Shown piece after piece: positions 57,617 to 64,000 of a DNA stretch of 64,000 nucleotides (the stretch's first letter is position 1; every line of letters starts with the position of its first letter). The position numbers were made by a program, and so were the translations under genes. Under the pieces are notes generated by a model, which saw nothing but the letters and a program-made list of their open reading frames with translations, was not told the origin of the DNA and did not search any database. Origin of the DNA: Hydrogenoanaerobacterium sp032017025 (GTDB lineage Bacteria; Bacillota; Clostridia; Oscillospirales; Ruminococcaceae); contig NZ_DALZQO010000011.1 in the NCBI RefSeq assembly GCF_032017025.1, positions 30,493 through 94,492 on the forward strand, in the 5' to 3' direction.

Positions 57617-59056
57617 ATGAAATCTGTATGGAGTGAAAGCTGCTCACTTCCGAAACGCGAGCCTTTGGCAGGAGATTTGCGGGCAGACGCTGTAGTGATC
57701 GGCGCGGGAATGGCGGGAATATTGACCGCATTTTTCCTACAACAGCAGGGGATAACCACCATAGTTTTGGAGGCAAACGAAATTGCAAGCGGCGTAACAA
57801 AAAATACAACAGCAAAAATTACGGCACAGCACAACCTGATTTACGATACCCTGATTACCGATTTTGGCGAGGAGCAGGCGCAGCAATATGCACAGGCAAA
57901 TCTGCTGGCGGTACAGCAATATCAAAAGCTTGTAGAGATACGGGGAATCTCCTGCCATTTTGAGCAGCGCCCCGCCTATGTGTATTCGCTGGATAACGCA
58001 GAGCGGATTCAAAAAGAGGTGGATGCGGCAAACCGGCTGGGTATTAAAGCCGGATTCACCACGCACACAGCACTGCCGTTTGGGGTGCAGGGCGCGGTGA
58101 AATTTCCCGATCAGGCACAGTTCAATCCACTGGAGTTTATAAACGACATTGCACGTGATTTGACCATTTATGAGCACACCATGGTGCGTGAAGTAAAAGA
58201 CAATGTGGTAATCACCGACCATGGAAAGGTAACGGCAAAAAATATTGCTGTGGCAACCCATTACCCGTTTATCAACGCGCCCGGGTATTATTTTATGCGT
58301 ATGCACCAGCAGCGCTCGTATGTAGTTGCACTTGAAAACGCTCCGCAGCTGGACGGGATGTATATTGATGCGGACGAGCAGGGTTATTCTTTTCGTAACT
58401 ACGGCGATTTGCTGCTGCTAGGCGGTGCGGGGCATCGTACGGGCAAGAACCAAACCGGCGGCAGCTACAAACAGCTTCAGGCGGCCGCTAAAGATTTTTA
58501 TCCGCAGTCGCAGGTGCGTTACCAATGGTCGGCGCAGGACTGCATGACGCTGGACGGTGTGCCGTATATCGGTAATTATTCCGCATCCACCCCCAACCTG
58601 TATGTTGCCACAGGCTTTAACAAATGGGGCATGACCAGCAGCATGGTGGCCGCTATGCTGCTTTCTGACCAAATTGCAGGGAAAGAGAACCCCAACGCAG
58701 AGGTGTTTTCTCCGCAGAGGTTCAAGGTGAACGCCTCGGTAGGCAATTTGATGAAGGACGGCGCGCAGTCGGTTGCGGGGCTGACGGCGCAGCTGCTGCA
58801 TGTACCCGCTACAGAATTAGAGCAGCTGGAAAACGGGCATGGCGGCGTGGTGGATTACGACGGAGAAAAAGTGGGCGTATACAAAAATGAGAGCGGAGAG
58901 ACCTTTTTGGTATCCACAAGATGTCCGCATCTTGGCTGCCAGCTGGAATGGAACCCCGACGAGCTGACATGGGATTGCCCATGTCATGGTTCCCGCTTCG
59001 ATTATAAAGGTAAGCTGATTGGCAACCCCGCCCTGCGGGATTTACAGACAGAATAA
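57617..59056 (+). CDS. FAD-dependent oxidoreductase with C-terminal Rieske domain
   Basis: The 479-residue protein joins a DadA/DAO-type oxidoreductase (Rossmann motif AVVIGAGMAGILTAFFLQQQ, about residues 25-44; ASGVTKNTTAKITAQH; LLLLGGAGHRTGK; YVATGFNKWGMTSSM) to a Rieske [2Fe-2S] domain with TRCPHLGCQLEWN and DCPCHGSRFDYKG at the end (about residues 432-462). All four ligands (C-H, C-H) are present. Such fusions occur in clostridia and Bacillus (YhfW); the electron donor and substrate are not known. ATG 57617 has GAGGTG upstream; it may be cotranscribed with nothing downstream, as a hairpin follows. Confidence 0.92.
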   Translation: MKSVWSESCSLPKREPLAGDLRADAVVIGAGMAGILTAFFLQQQGITTIVLEANEIASGVTKNTTAKITAQHNLIYDTLITDFGEEQAQQYAQANLLAVQQYQKLVEIRGISCHFEQRPAYVYSLDNAERIQKEVDAANRLGIKAGFTTHTALPFGVQGAVKFPDQAQFNPLEFINDIARDLTIYEHTMVREVKDNVVITDHGKVTAKNIAVATHYPFINAPGYYFMRMHQQRSYVVALENAPQLDGMYIDADEQGYSFRNYGDLLLLGGAGHRTGKNQTGGSYKQLQAAAKDFYPQSQVRYQWSAQDCMTLDGVPYIGNYSASTPNLYVATGFNKWGMTSSMVAAMLLSDQIAGKENPNAEVFSPQRFKVNASVGNLMKDGAQSVAGLTAQLLHVPATELEQLENGHGGVVDYDGEKVGVYKNESGETFLVSTRCPHLGCQLEWNPDELTWDCPCHGSRFDYKGKLIGNPALRDLQTE

Positions 59057-59103
59057 TATCATATGGGGTAGACTTACAGGGCAGCCTTAGCTTATAATAA
59101 TAT

Positions 59104-59133
59104 TAACCCTCGCGGCATTTGCCGCGAGGGTTA
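59104..59133. terminator. hairpin after the Rieske oxidoreductase gene
   Basis: A perfect 14-bp stem TAACCCTCGCGGCA / TGCCGCGAGGGTTA with a 2-nt gap; the T run on the plus strand is missing, so termination may be weak. Confidence 0.65.
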
Positions 59134-59190
59134 GAAAAAAGCTGTTTTATGCATTACAATAGGGAAAACGACAGAATAAAGGAATGCCGT

Positions 59191-59475
59191 ATGGAAGAAA
59201 AGAGCAACTGTGTTTATATGCTGCGCTGTAATGATGATTCCCTTTACACCGGCTGGACAAACGACCTAAAAAACAGAATAAAAGCGCACAGCGCGGGCAG
59301 AGGTGCAAAGTACACCAAGGCGCGTCTTCCGGTAAAGCTTGTATACCGTGAGGCTTGCACTACAAAATCGGCTGCGATGAAGCGCGAGTATGCCATCAAA
59401 CACTTGACCAAGGAGCAAAAGCTGGAACTCATCGGCAGCTGTGAAAGGGCTGCCTCGGGGGAGGTGCGGGCGTGA
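59191..59475 (+). CDS. GIY-YIG domain protein (UPF0213 type)
   Basis: The 94-residue protein is a GIY-YIG nuclease domain: NCVYMLRCNDDSLYTGWTND (the GIY-YIG strands are VYMLRC and YTG), LKNRIKAHSAGRGAKYTKAR and a C-terminal AMKREYAIKHLTKEQKLELI. Length fits UPF0213 proteins, which are single-domain members with possible DNA-repair roles; activity is unproven. ATG 59191 has AAAGGA 7 nt upstream. Its TGA overlaps the GTG of the Crp/Fnr gene. Confidence 0.9.
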   Translation: MEEKSNCVYMLRCNDDSLYTGWTNDLKNRIKAHSAGRGAKYTKARLPVKLVYREACTTKSAAMKREYAIKHLTKEQKLELIGSCERAASGEVRA

Positions 59476-60131
59476 AAAAGTATTTAGAGCTGCTTCAAAC
59501 GCTGCCTTTGTTCCGCAACGTTGCGCAGCAGGAGCTGGAGCCGCTGCTCGGCTGCCTCAGCGCAAGGTATGCGCATTACAAAAAGGAGCAATTTTTGCTG
59601 CTCGCGGGGGATGCGGTTTCGTGGGTTGGTATTGTACTCTGCGGCTCGGTGCAGGTACTCAAGGAGGACGCGCAGGGGAATACGATGATCCTCACAGAGC
59701 TGGGAGTGGGCGACTTATTTGCAGAAACCTTTGCCTGTGCAGCAGTTGAAAAAAGCCCTGTTACTGTGGTAGCAAGTGCAGACTGCGATGTGCTTCTCAT
59801 TGATTACCGCCGCATTATCACCACCTGCCCATCGTCCTGCGTATTTCACAGCAGGCTGATCGAAAATATGCTGCGCATTATGGCAAAAAAGAACATGTTT
59901 CTCAACTCCAGAATCGAGATTGTATCAAAGCGTACAACACGTGAAAAAATACTAGCCTATCTGGAGCTGCAGAGGGGACAAAAACAAAGCGACAGTTTTG
60001 ATATCCCGTTTTCACGACAGCAGCTTGCCGATTTTTTATGCGTAGAGCGCAGTGCACTTTCCCGCGAGCTAAGCAATATGAGGGAGGAAGGCTTGCTGCA
60101 ATTCCAGAAAAATCATTTTATTTTATTATAA
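59472..60131 (+). CDS. Crp/Fnr-family regulator
   Basis: The 219-residue protein has an N-terminal cyclic-nucleotide-binding-like barrel (LPLFRNVAQQELEPLLGCLS, then VLKEDAQGNTMILTELGVGD) and a C-terminal winged helix (FSRQQLADFLCVERSALSRELSNMREEGLL). The N-terminal cysteine arrangement is not that of FNR, so no Fe-S cluster is predicted. It begins at GTG 59472 with GGGGAGG 7 nt upstream, overlapping the GIY-YIG gene. Four kb from hcp, it is a candidate for the hcp activator (HcpR-like). Confidence 0.9.
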   Translation: MKKYLELLQTLPLFRNVAQQELEPLLGCLSARYAHYKKEQFLLLAGDAVSWVGIVLCGSVQVLKEDAQGNTMILTELGVGDLFAETFACAAVEKSPVTVVASADCDVLLIDYRRIITTCPSSCVFHSRLIENMLRIMAKKNMFLNSRIEIVSKRTTREKILAYLELQRGQKQSDSFDIPFSRQQLADFLCVERSALSRELSNMREEGLLQFQKNHFILL

Positions 60132-60146
60132 ATACGAAAATAAGAA

Positions 60147-60191
60147 GAAATCCTTTGCCTTTTCACTTTTGAGCGGGCAAAGGGTTTTTTG
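60147..60191 (+). terminator. terminator after the Crp/Fnr gene
   Basis: AAATCCTTTGCC / GGCAAAGGGTTT with a 14-nt loop and TTTTTT tail. Confidence 0.88.
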
Positions 60192-60250
60192 TGTCACCAT
60201 CTCCCTTCACAGAATAGGATAGATTAGTTTGTGAAAGGCGGTGTTGTCCG

Positions 60251-60892
60251 TTGACATTTTCTTTTTTTTCTACCTTAGAGGCAATTTTGCTTGTTACTGC
60301 GCTGTCGGTTGATGCGTTTGTAGCAAGCTTTGCTTATGGTGCCAACCAAATCAGAATTCCCTTTCGGTCAGTTACCGTAATCAACGTCGTGTGCAGTGTG
60401 ATTTTGGCGCTGTCACTGTTTTTAGGGGCGGTGCTTCGTCCGTTTATTCCCGAAGGGCTCACGAAGGCAATCTGTTTTGTTATCCTGCTTTTGCTGGCGA
60501 TAGTCAAGCTGTTCGACAGCTCAATTAAAACCTGTATCCGTAAGCACAAGGGCATCAATAAGGAGATTAATTTTTCGGTGTTTCAGCTGCGCTGCATTCT
60601 CAGCATCTACGCAGACCCCGAAGAAGCCGATCGCGATTGCTCCAGGCTGCTTTCACCGGCAGAAGCTGCTTCGCTTGCGGTTGCACTATCGCTGGATGGG
60701 CTTGCTGTAGGCTTTGGCGCAGGGCTTGCCGATGTCAGTTTTGTACAGATTATATTCTTTTCGCTCGTTTTGGGAACGGTAGCAGTAAAATTAGGGTGCT
60801 TTTTGGGCAACAAGCTCGCCGAAAAGCTGCAGCTGAATCTATCTTGGCTCAGCGGGGTTTTGCTGTTGGTGCTTGCCGTAATGAAGCTGTAG
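60251..60892 (+). CDS. ytaF: YtaF-like sporulation membrane protein (MntP-related)
   Basis: The 213-residue polytopic protein matches YtaF, a membrane protein found in spore formers and related to the MntP manganese exporter. Two repeats each begin with a LSVDAFVASFAYGANQI or LSLDGLAVGFGAGLADV motif (about residues 18 and 147), whose aspartates could bind a cation; about six membrane helices are visible, with a charged loop in the middle (ADPEEADRDCSR). It starts at TTG 60251 with GGCGGTG upstream. It supports the view that the host forms endospores. Confidence 0.88.
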   Translation: MTFSFFSTLEAILLVTALSVDAFVASFAYGANQIRIPFRSVTVINVVCSVILALSLFLGAVLRPFIPEGLTKAICFVILLLLAIVKLFDSSIKTCIRKHKGINKEINFSVFQLRCILSIYADPEEADRDCSRLLSPAEAASLAVALSLDGLAVGFGAGLADVSFVQIIFFSLVLGTVAVKLGCFLGNKLAEKLQLNLSWLSGVLLLVLAVMKL

Positions 60893-60906
60893 CGCTGCCC
60901 TTTGTT

Positions 60907-60935
60907 TTGTATTCTTAAGACATGCGTGGTATAAT
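60907..60935 (+). promoter_or_regulatory. promoter upstream of mnmM
   Basis: TTGTAT (60907-60912), 17 bp, TATAAT (60930-60935), leaving a leader of about 150 nt that contains a small open frame. Confidence 0.75.
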
Positions 60936-60972
60936 AAACGCAAAGCATTTGCTATATGTCATGCACAGGACG

Positions 60973-61068
60973 ATGAAACCAACATTCGGTTCGCATGCTA
61001 TTGTTTGGCGGCAGTGGCTGTACCATGGCTTTAGCGGAGAAAGCATGCCACAGTTGATGGATAAGTAG
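60973..61068 (+). CDS. possible 31-residue small ORF in the mnmM leader
   Basis: ATG 60973 to TAG 61066-61068 encodes a short peptide with a Trp/Tyr-rich core (HAIVWRQWLYHGFSGESM). The ribosome site is poor (AGGA only 2 nt upstream; an in-frame ATG at 60961 has none). It may be a leader peptide, a remnant or chance. Confidence 0.3.
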   Translation: MKPTFGSHAIVWRQWLYHGFSGESMPQLMDK

Positions 61069-61094
61069 ACTACAAAAGGATAGGGGACTGGTTT

Positions 61095-61658
61095 ATGGGA
61101 CTGAATACGCTGGGGCTGGCGCATAAATTTATTGCAGAGCATGTAAAGCCCGGCGACTTTTGCATTGACGCAACCGCAGGCAGAGGTGGGGACACCGCCT
61201 TTTTGTGTGGTTTGGTAGGGGATACCGGTAAAGTGCTTGCGTTTGATATCCAAGAGGATGCGGTGCAGAGCACGAGGGCACTCATCCATGAAAAGGGCTG
61301 CGAACACATTGCGCAGGTGCTGCATGAAAGCCACAGCAATATGGCAGCGCACGCGCAGGCAGAAACAGTGGACTGCATTGTGTTTAACTTTGGCTGGCTG
61401 CCGGGAGGCAACCATAAAATATTTACGCAGGCAGAAACCAGTATCGCGGCAATAGAACAAGGGCTGCAATTATTACGGCACGGTGGTGTAATGAGCCTGT
61501 GCATTTACTATGGCGGAGAAAGCGGATTCGAAGAACGCGATGCACTGCTTGAATACCTGAAAGACATCGACAGCAAAACATATACCGTGCTGCTCACTCA
61601 GTTTTACAATCGCCCCAACAATCCGCCAATGGCGGCATTTATCATAAAGGAAAGCTAA
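61095..61658 (+). CDS. mnmM: MnmM-type (YtqB) tRNA wobble-uridine methyltransferase
   Basis: The 187-residue protein is a class I SAM methyltransferase of the YtqB family (PF06962), now known as MnmM, which methylates the 5-aminomethyl-2-thiouridine of tRNA in Gram-positive bacteria to give mnm5s2U. Motifs: CIDATAGRGGDTAFLCGLVG (SAM loop, about residues 24-43), VLAFDIQEDAV, and IVFNFGWLPGGNHKIFT (family-specific, about 95-111). AGGGGA upstream of the ATG. It is followed after 28 nt by a metallo-hydrolase gene. Confidence 0.9.
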   Translation: MGLNTLGLAHKFIAEHVKPGDFCIDATAGRGGDTAFLCGLVGDTGKVLAFDIQEDAVQSTRALIHEKGCEHIAQVLHESHSNMAAHAQAETVDCIVFNFGWLPGGNHKIFTQAETSIAAIEQGLQLLRHGGVMSLCIYYGGESGFEERDALLEYLKDIDSKTYTVLLTQFYNRPNNPPMAAFIIKES

Positions 61659-61686
61659 CTGTTTGCAAAGTTTTGGAGGTGAACCG

Positions 61687-62400
61687 ATGTCGGCAAAAGT
61701 GTGGTATCTGTATAACAGCGGGTTTGCGGTGCAAACCGCGCAGCATTTTTTAATCTTTGATTATTACCTGGACAAGCCAAAGGACGGCGGTTTGGCACAG
61801 GGGGTTATTAACCCGAGTGAAATTAAAGATTTGGACGTGGTGGTGTTTGCATCCCACAGCCACTATGACCATTTCAATCCGGTAATCTTTGAGTGGCGCG
61901 CACAGCTGCCTAAGGTGCGCTATGTGCTGTCGGATGATATCCGTACACGTGAGGACGCGGTGATGGTACACCAAGGTAACAGCTACGACCTCGGCGATAT
62001 GAGTGTGAGGGTGTTCGATTCCACCGATATCGGCGTGGCGTTTCTGGTCAAGGTGGACGGGCTTTGTATCTACCACGCGGGCGACCTCAACTGGTGGCAC
62101 TGGGAGGGGGAAACCCAGCAGTATAATCTGGATATGGCAAAAAAATATCAGTCTCAAATCAACCAAATGGCAGGTGAGCAAATTGACCTTGCTTTTGTAC
62201 CTGTTGACCCACGCCTTGAGGGCAGTTACCTGCGCGGGCTGGATTATTTGATGCGTACGGTGGGTGCGAAAACTGCGGTACCAATGCATTTTGGTGAGGA
62301 TTATTCGGCTTTCACACGCCTTATGGCGGATGAGCAGGCGGCAGATTATGCCGACCGGGTTGAGTTGCTTAACCACCGCGGGCAGTGTTTTGAGTTATAA
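61687..62400 (+). CDS. metallo-beta-lactamase-fold hydrolase
   Basis: The 237-residue protein has the metal-binding ASHSHYDHFNPVIF (HxHxDH near residues 57-63), CIYHAGDLNWWHWEG (second His/Asp) and AVPMHFGEDYSAF (last His), typical of the UlaG/RomA-like MBL superfamily. The substrate is unknown; some relatives hydrolyse lactones, phosphodiesters or act in RNA processing. ATG 61687 has GGAGGTG upstream. It is probably cotranscribed with mnmM. Confidence 0.88.
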   Translation: MSAKVWYLYNSGFAVQTAQHFLIFDYYLDKPKDGGLAQGVINPSEIKDLDVVVFASHSHYDHFNPVIFEWRAQLPKVRYVLSDDIRTREDAVMVHQGNSYDLGDMSVRVFDSTDIGVAFLVKVDGLCIYHAGDLNWWHWEGETQQYNLDMAKKYQSQINQMAGEQIDLAFVPVDPRLEGSYLRGLDYLMRTVGAKTAVPMHFGEDYSAFTRLMADEQAADYADRVELLNHRGQCFEL

Positions 62401-62403
62401 TAG

Positions 62404-62457
62404 GATAAAGAAAAGAAGCAGGAGGCCTTGATGGCTTTCTGCTTCTTTTCTTTTACT
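62404..62457. terminator. bidirectional terminator between the MBL and MFS genes
   Basis: AAAGAAAAGAAGCAG with AGGCC/GGCT inside and CTGCTTCTTTTCTTT; it overlaps the last codons of the MFS gene on the minus strand. Confidence 0.85.
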
Positions 62458-63682
62458 TATGCTTTGCTTTTTGAAAGTAGATTACACCCGCAACCAATAA
62501 GATGGGGAAAATCAATGCCACGAGCAACCCGCTCTTCAGCCCCAACTGTGCAGGGTCCATCTGCCGTTCGGTACCGATTTGCATGAAGTACTGCGAACCT
62601 TGTGCCACATCGCTGATATACCCCGCCATCCATGGTCCAATCGCCGCGCCAAGATCACCGAACACTGCCAGCATACCGAACATCGCGGTGCCCCCGCGCG
62701 GAAATTTCTCGGCAGTCAGGCTAAAGGTACCCGGCCACATCAGGCTCACCGAAAAGCCGCATACCGCACAGCCGATCAGCGAGAGTATCGGTGATGGAGA
62801 AAAAATCGTTACCAAGTAGCACAGGATACACAGTGCTCCGCTGGCGAGCAGTGCATTCTTAAGGTTAATTTTATGTCCCCATATGCCGTATAAGGTTCGC
62901 CCGATGCCCATAAGAACCGCAAACATACACGGCCCTGCCAAATCGCCTATCACTTTGGAGACATGCAGCCCTTTTTCTGCAAACAGAGATGACCATTGCG
63001 ACATCGTAAGCTCAGATGCACCCGCACACATCATCAAAATAAGCGCAGCCCCAAAAAACTTGGAGTTCAGCAGCTCTCGTAACGGCATCAAGTGCTCTTT
63101 GGGCAATGGAGGCATCAGCGGTACCTTAGAGAATAAAAACATGTTGATCAATGGAACGATTGCCCACATTACAGGAAGGTACACCCAAATTTGGGTGCCA
63201 AATACCCACAGCAGCAGGGTGCTCACCAACACGACAAACACCTGCCCCCAGCAATAGAACGAGTGCAAAAGGCTCATGGCAGATTCTTTTTGTTCGCCCG
63301 GCAGCGATTCTACAATGGGGCTGACCAGTACTTCGAGCAAGCCTCCGCCCAACGCATAGATGATGACAGCGGTGGTAAGGCCAAGGTAAGGCGGCAGCAG
63401 CATAGGGAGTACCGCAAGCCCTACCAACCCCAGTACACTAAGCAGATGTGCCAGTACAGCAGCCTTGCGGTAGCCGATTCTATCTACATATCGTACCGAA
63501 ATCAGGTCAGCGGCGATCTGAGTGCCAAAATTAATGAGAATTAATCTGCCAACCTGCTCAAACGAAATACCGAACTGCTGCTGAAAAACAATGAACAGAA
63601 TGGGTGCAAGGTTGTTGACGATAGCTTGTGTGATATAACCCGTATAACAGGCATATAAGGTGTGTTTAAAGCTGTATCGCAT
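62453..63682 (-). CDS. MFS transporter
   Basis: The 409-residue protein has about twelve membrane helices and the family A-like loop ADLISVRYVDRIGYRKAAVL (residues about 54-73). It includes GGGLLEVLVSPIVESLP and a second-half MWPGTFSLTAEKFPRGGTAM, resembling fucose/sugar-type or FucP-like carriers of the major facilitator superfamily, but substrate is uncertain. ATG 63682 has GAGGAG 10 nt upstream; an earlier in-frame ATG at 63724 lacks a site. It is a one-gene unit. Confidence 0.87.
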   Translation of the reverse strand: MRYSFKHTLYACYTGYITQAIVNNLAPILFIVFQQQFGISFEQVGRLILINFGTQIAADLISVRYVDRIGYRKAAVLAHLLSVLGLVGLAVLPMLLPPYLGLTTAVIIYALGGGLLEVLVSPIVESLPGEQKESAMSLLHSFYCWGQVFVVLVSTLLLWVFGTQIWVYLPVMWAIVPLINMFLFSKVPLMPPLPKEHLMPLRELLNSKFFGAALILMMCAGASELTMSQWSSLFAEKGLHVSKVIGDLAGPCMFAVLMGIGRTLYGIWGHKINLKNALLASGALCILCYLVTIFSPSPILSLIGCAVCGFSVSLMWPGTFSLTAEKFPRGGTAMFGMLAVFGDLGAAIGPWMAGYISDVAQGSQYFMQIGTERQMDPAQLGLKSGLLVALIFPILLVAGVIYFQKAKHK

Positions 63683-63883
63683 CTGTTGTTCGCTCCTCGT
63701 ACAAATAAAATCGAATGCCTTCATTATAGGATAGAAAGAAATTCTTTACAAGCAAAATTAAAACATTCTTTGCCAACGATGAAGACAGTAAAAAACTTAT
63801 TGCAGTAATAGGCCACACTCCCTCGGTGTTGCAGCAAGACCGATGGAGAGAACCAACCACTGGCAAAGCCGATTCGGAATTGA

Positions 63884-63912
63884 TTGTAAAAAAGCTTAAA
63901 TTATACTATAAT
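63884..63912 (+). promoter_or_regulatory. promoter of the gene starting at the window end
   Basis: TTGTAA (63884-63889), 17 bp, TATAAT (63907-63912). The stretch 63683-63883 between the divergent genes shows nothing else I can support. Confidence 0.75.
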
Positions 63913-63979
63913 AGCAATAAATGCTAGATTATGTTATATCGTACAACGAACTACCGAATGAAATAGGAGGTTTCCCTCA

Positions 63980-64000
63980 TTGTCAAAAAACATGTTGATC
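63980..64000 (+). CDS. start of a gene running out of the window
   Basis: TTG 63980 follows AGGAGG (63965-63970) by 9 nt and is open for the last seven codons (MSKNMLI). Only the start can be seen, so no product can be given. The promoter at 63884-63912 belongs to it. Confidence 0.55.

Overview
The window looks like a draft-assembly chromosome fragment of an anaerobic, low-to-mid GC Gram-positive bacterium, most likely a spore-forming Clostridia of the Oscillospiraceae/Ruminococcaceae type. The grounds are AGGAGG-type ribosome sites, frequent TTG and GTG starts, TTGACA/TATAAT promoters, a CymR-like Rrf2 regulator, a YtaF-type sporulation membrane protein, a B12-dependent glutamate mutase pathway and a strict-anaerobe type hybrid cluster protein. 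The genus cannot be fixed from the sequence. Three runs of N (13053-13062, 37698-37707, 44091-44157) are scaffold gaps lying inside genes.

Layout. 1-11.3 kb: housekeeping and metabolic genes (zinc-ribbon protein, ComFB, a DUF1858 redox protein, trmK-Nif3-rqcH, an amino-acid permease, an orphan sugar-type binding lipoprotein, glycogen phosphorylase, pyridoxamine kinase). 11.4-23.4 kb: a compact minus-strand block of capsid, DNA-packaging and contractile-tail genes with no integrase, replication, lysis or large tape-measure gene. 23.8-29.4 kb: trmL, degV and the glycolytic run pgk-tpiA-gpmI. 29.55 kb: initiator tRNA-Met, followed by a degraded AT-rich island bounded by a 14-bp repeat of the tRNA 3' end (purine deaminase, dead purine permease, GntR regulator, IS110 and integrase remnants). 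33-36.7 kb: a secreted C39-like lipoprotein, a TetR regulator and a flavinylated-type lipoprotein reductase. 37-42.5 kb: sulfur amino-acid enzymes with a CymR-like regulator, ferredoxin, cupin and small proteins. 41.4-50 kb: a GntR regulator and the glutamate mutase/methylaspartate ammonia-lyase operon extended by DUF1446, DUF4387 and a P-loop protein. 50-64 kb: manA, alcohol dehydrogenase, MYG1, hcp, nitroreductase, a FAD/Rieske oxidoreductase, a Crp/Fnr regulator, ytaF, mnmM, a metallo-hydrolase and an MFS transporter.

How the genes work together. The glm-mal operon converts L-glutamate to 3-methylaspartate and then mesaconate. The regulator upstream has a palindrome over its own promoter, and half of it recurs in the glm promoter. 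The hcp promoter carries an N4-spaced palindrome centred exactly where a Crp/Fnr activator would sit, and a Crp/Fnr gene lies 4 kb away. The particle block has terminase, portal, protease, capsid, connectors, sheath, probable tube, baseplate and fibre. Its small-terminase-like protein appears to lack a DNA-binding N-terminus. It is the best candidate here for an undescribed domesticated particle, such as a gene-transfer-agent-like or short-tailed device, although a portal frameshift must first be excluded as a sequencing error.
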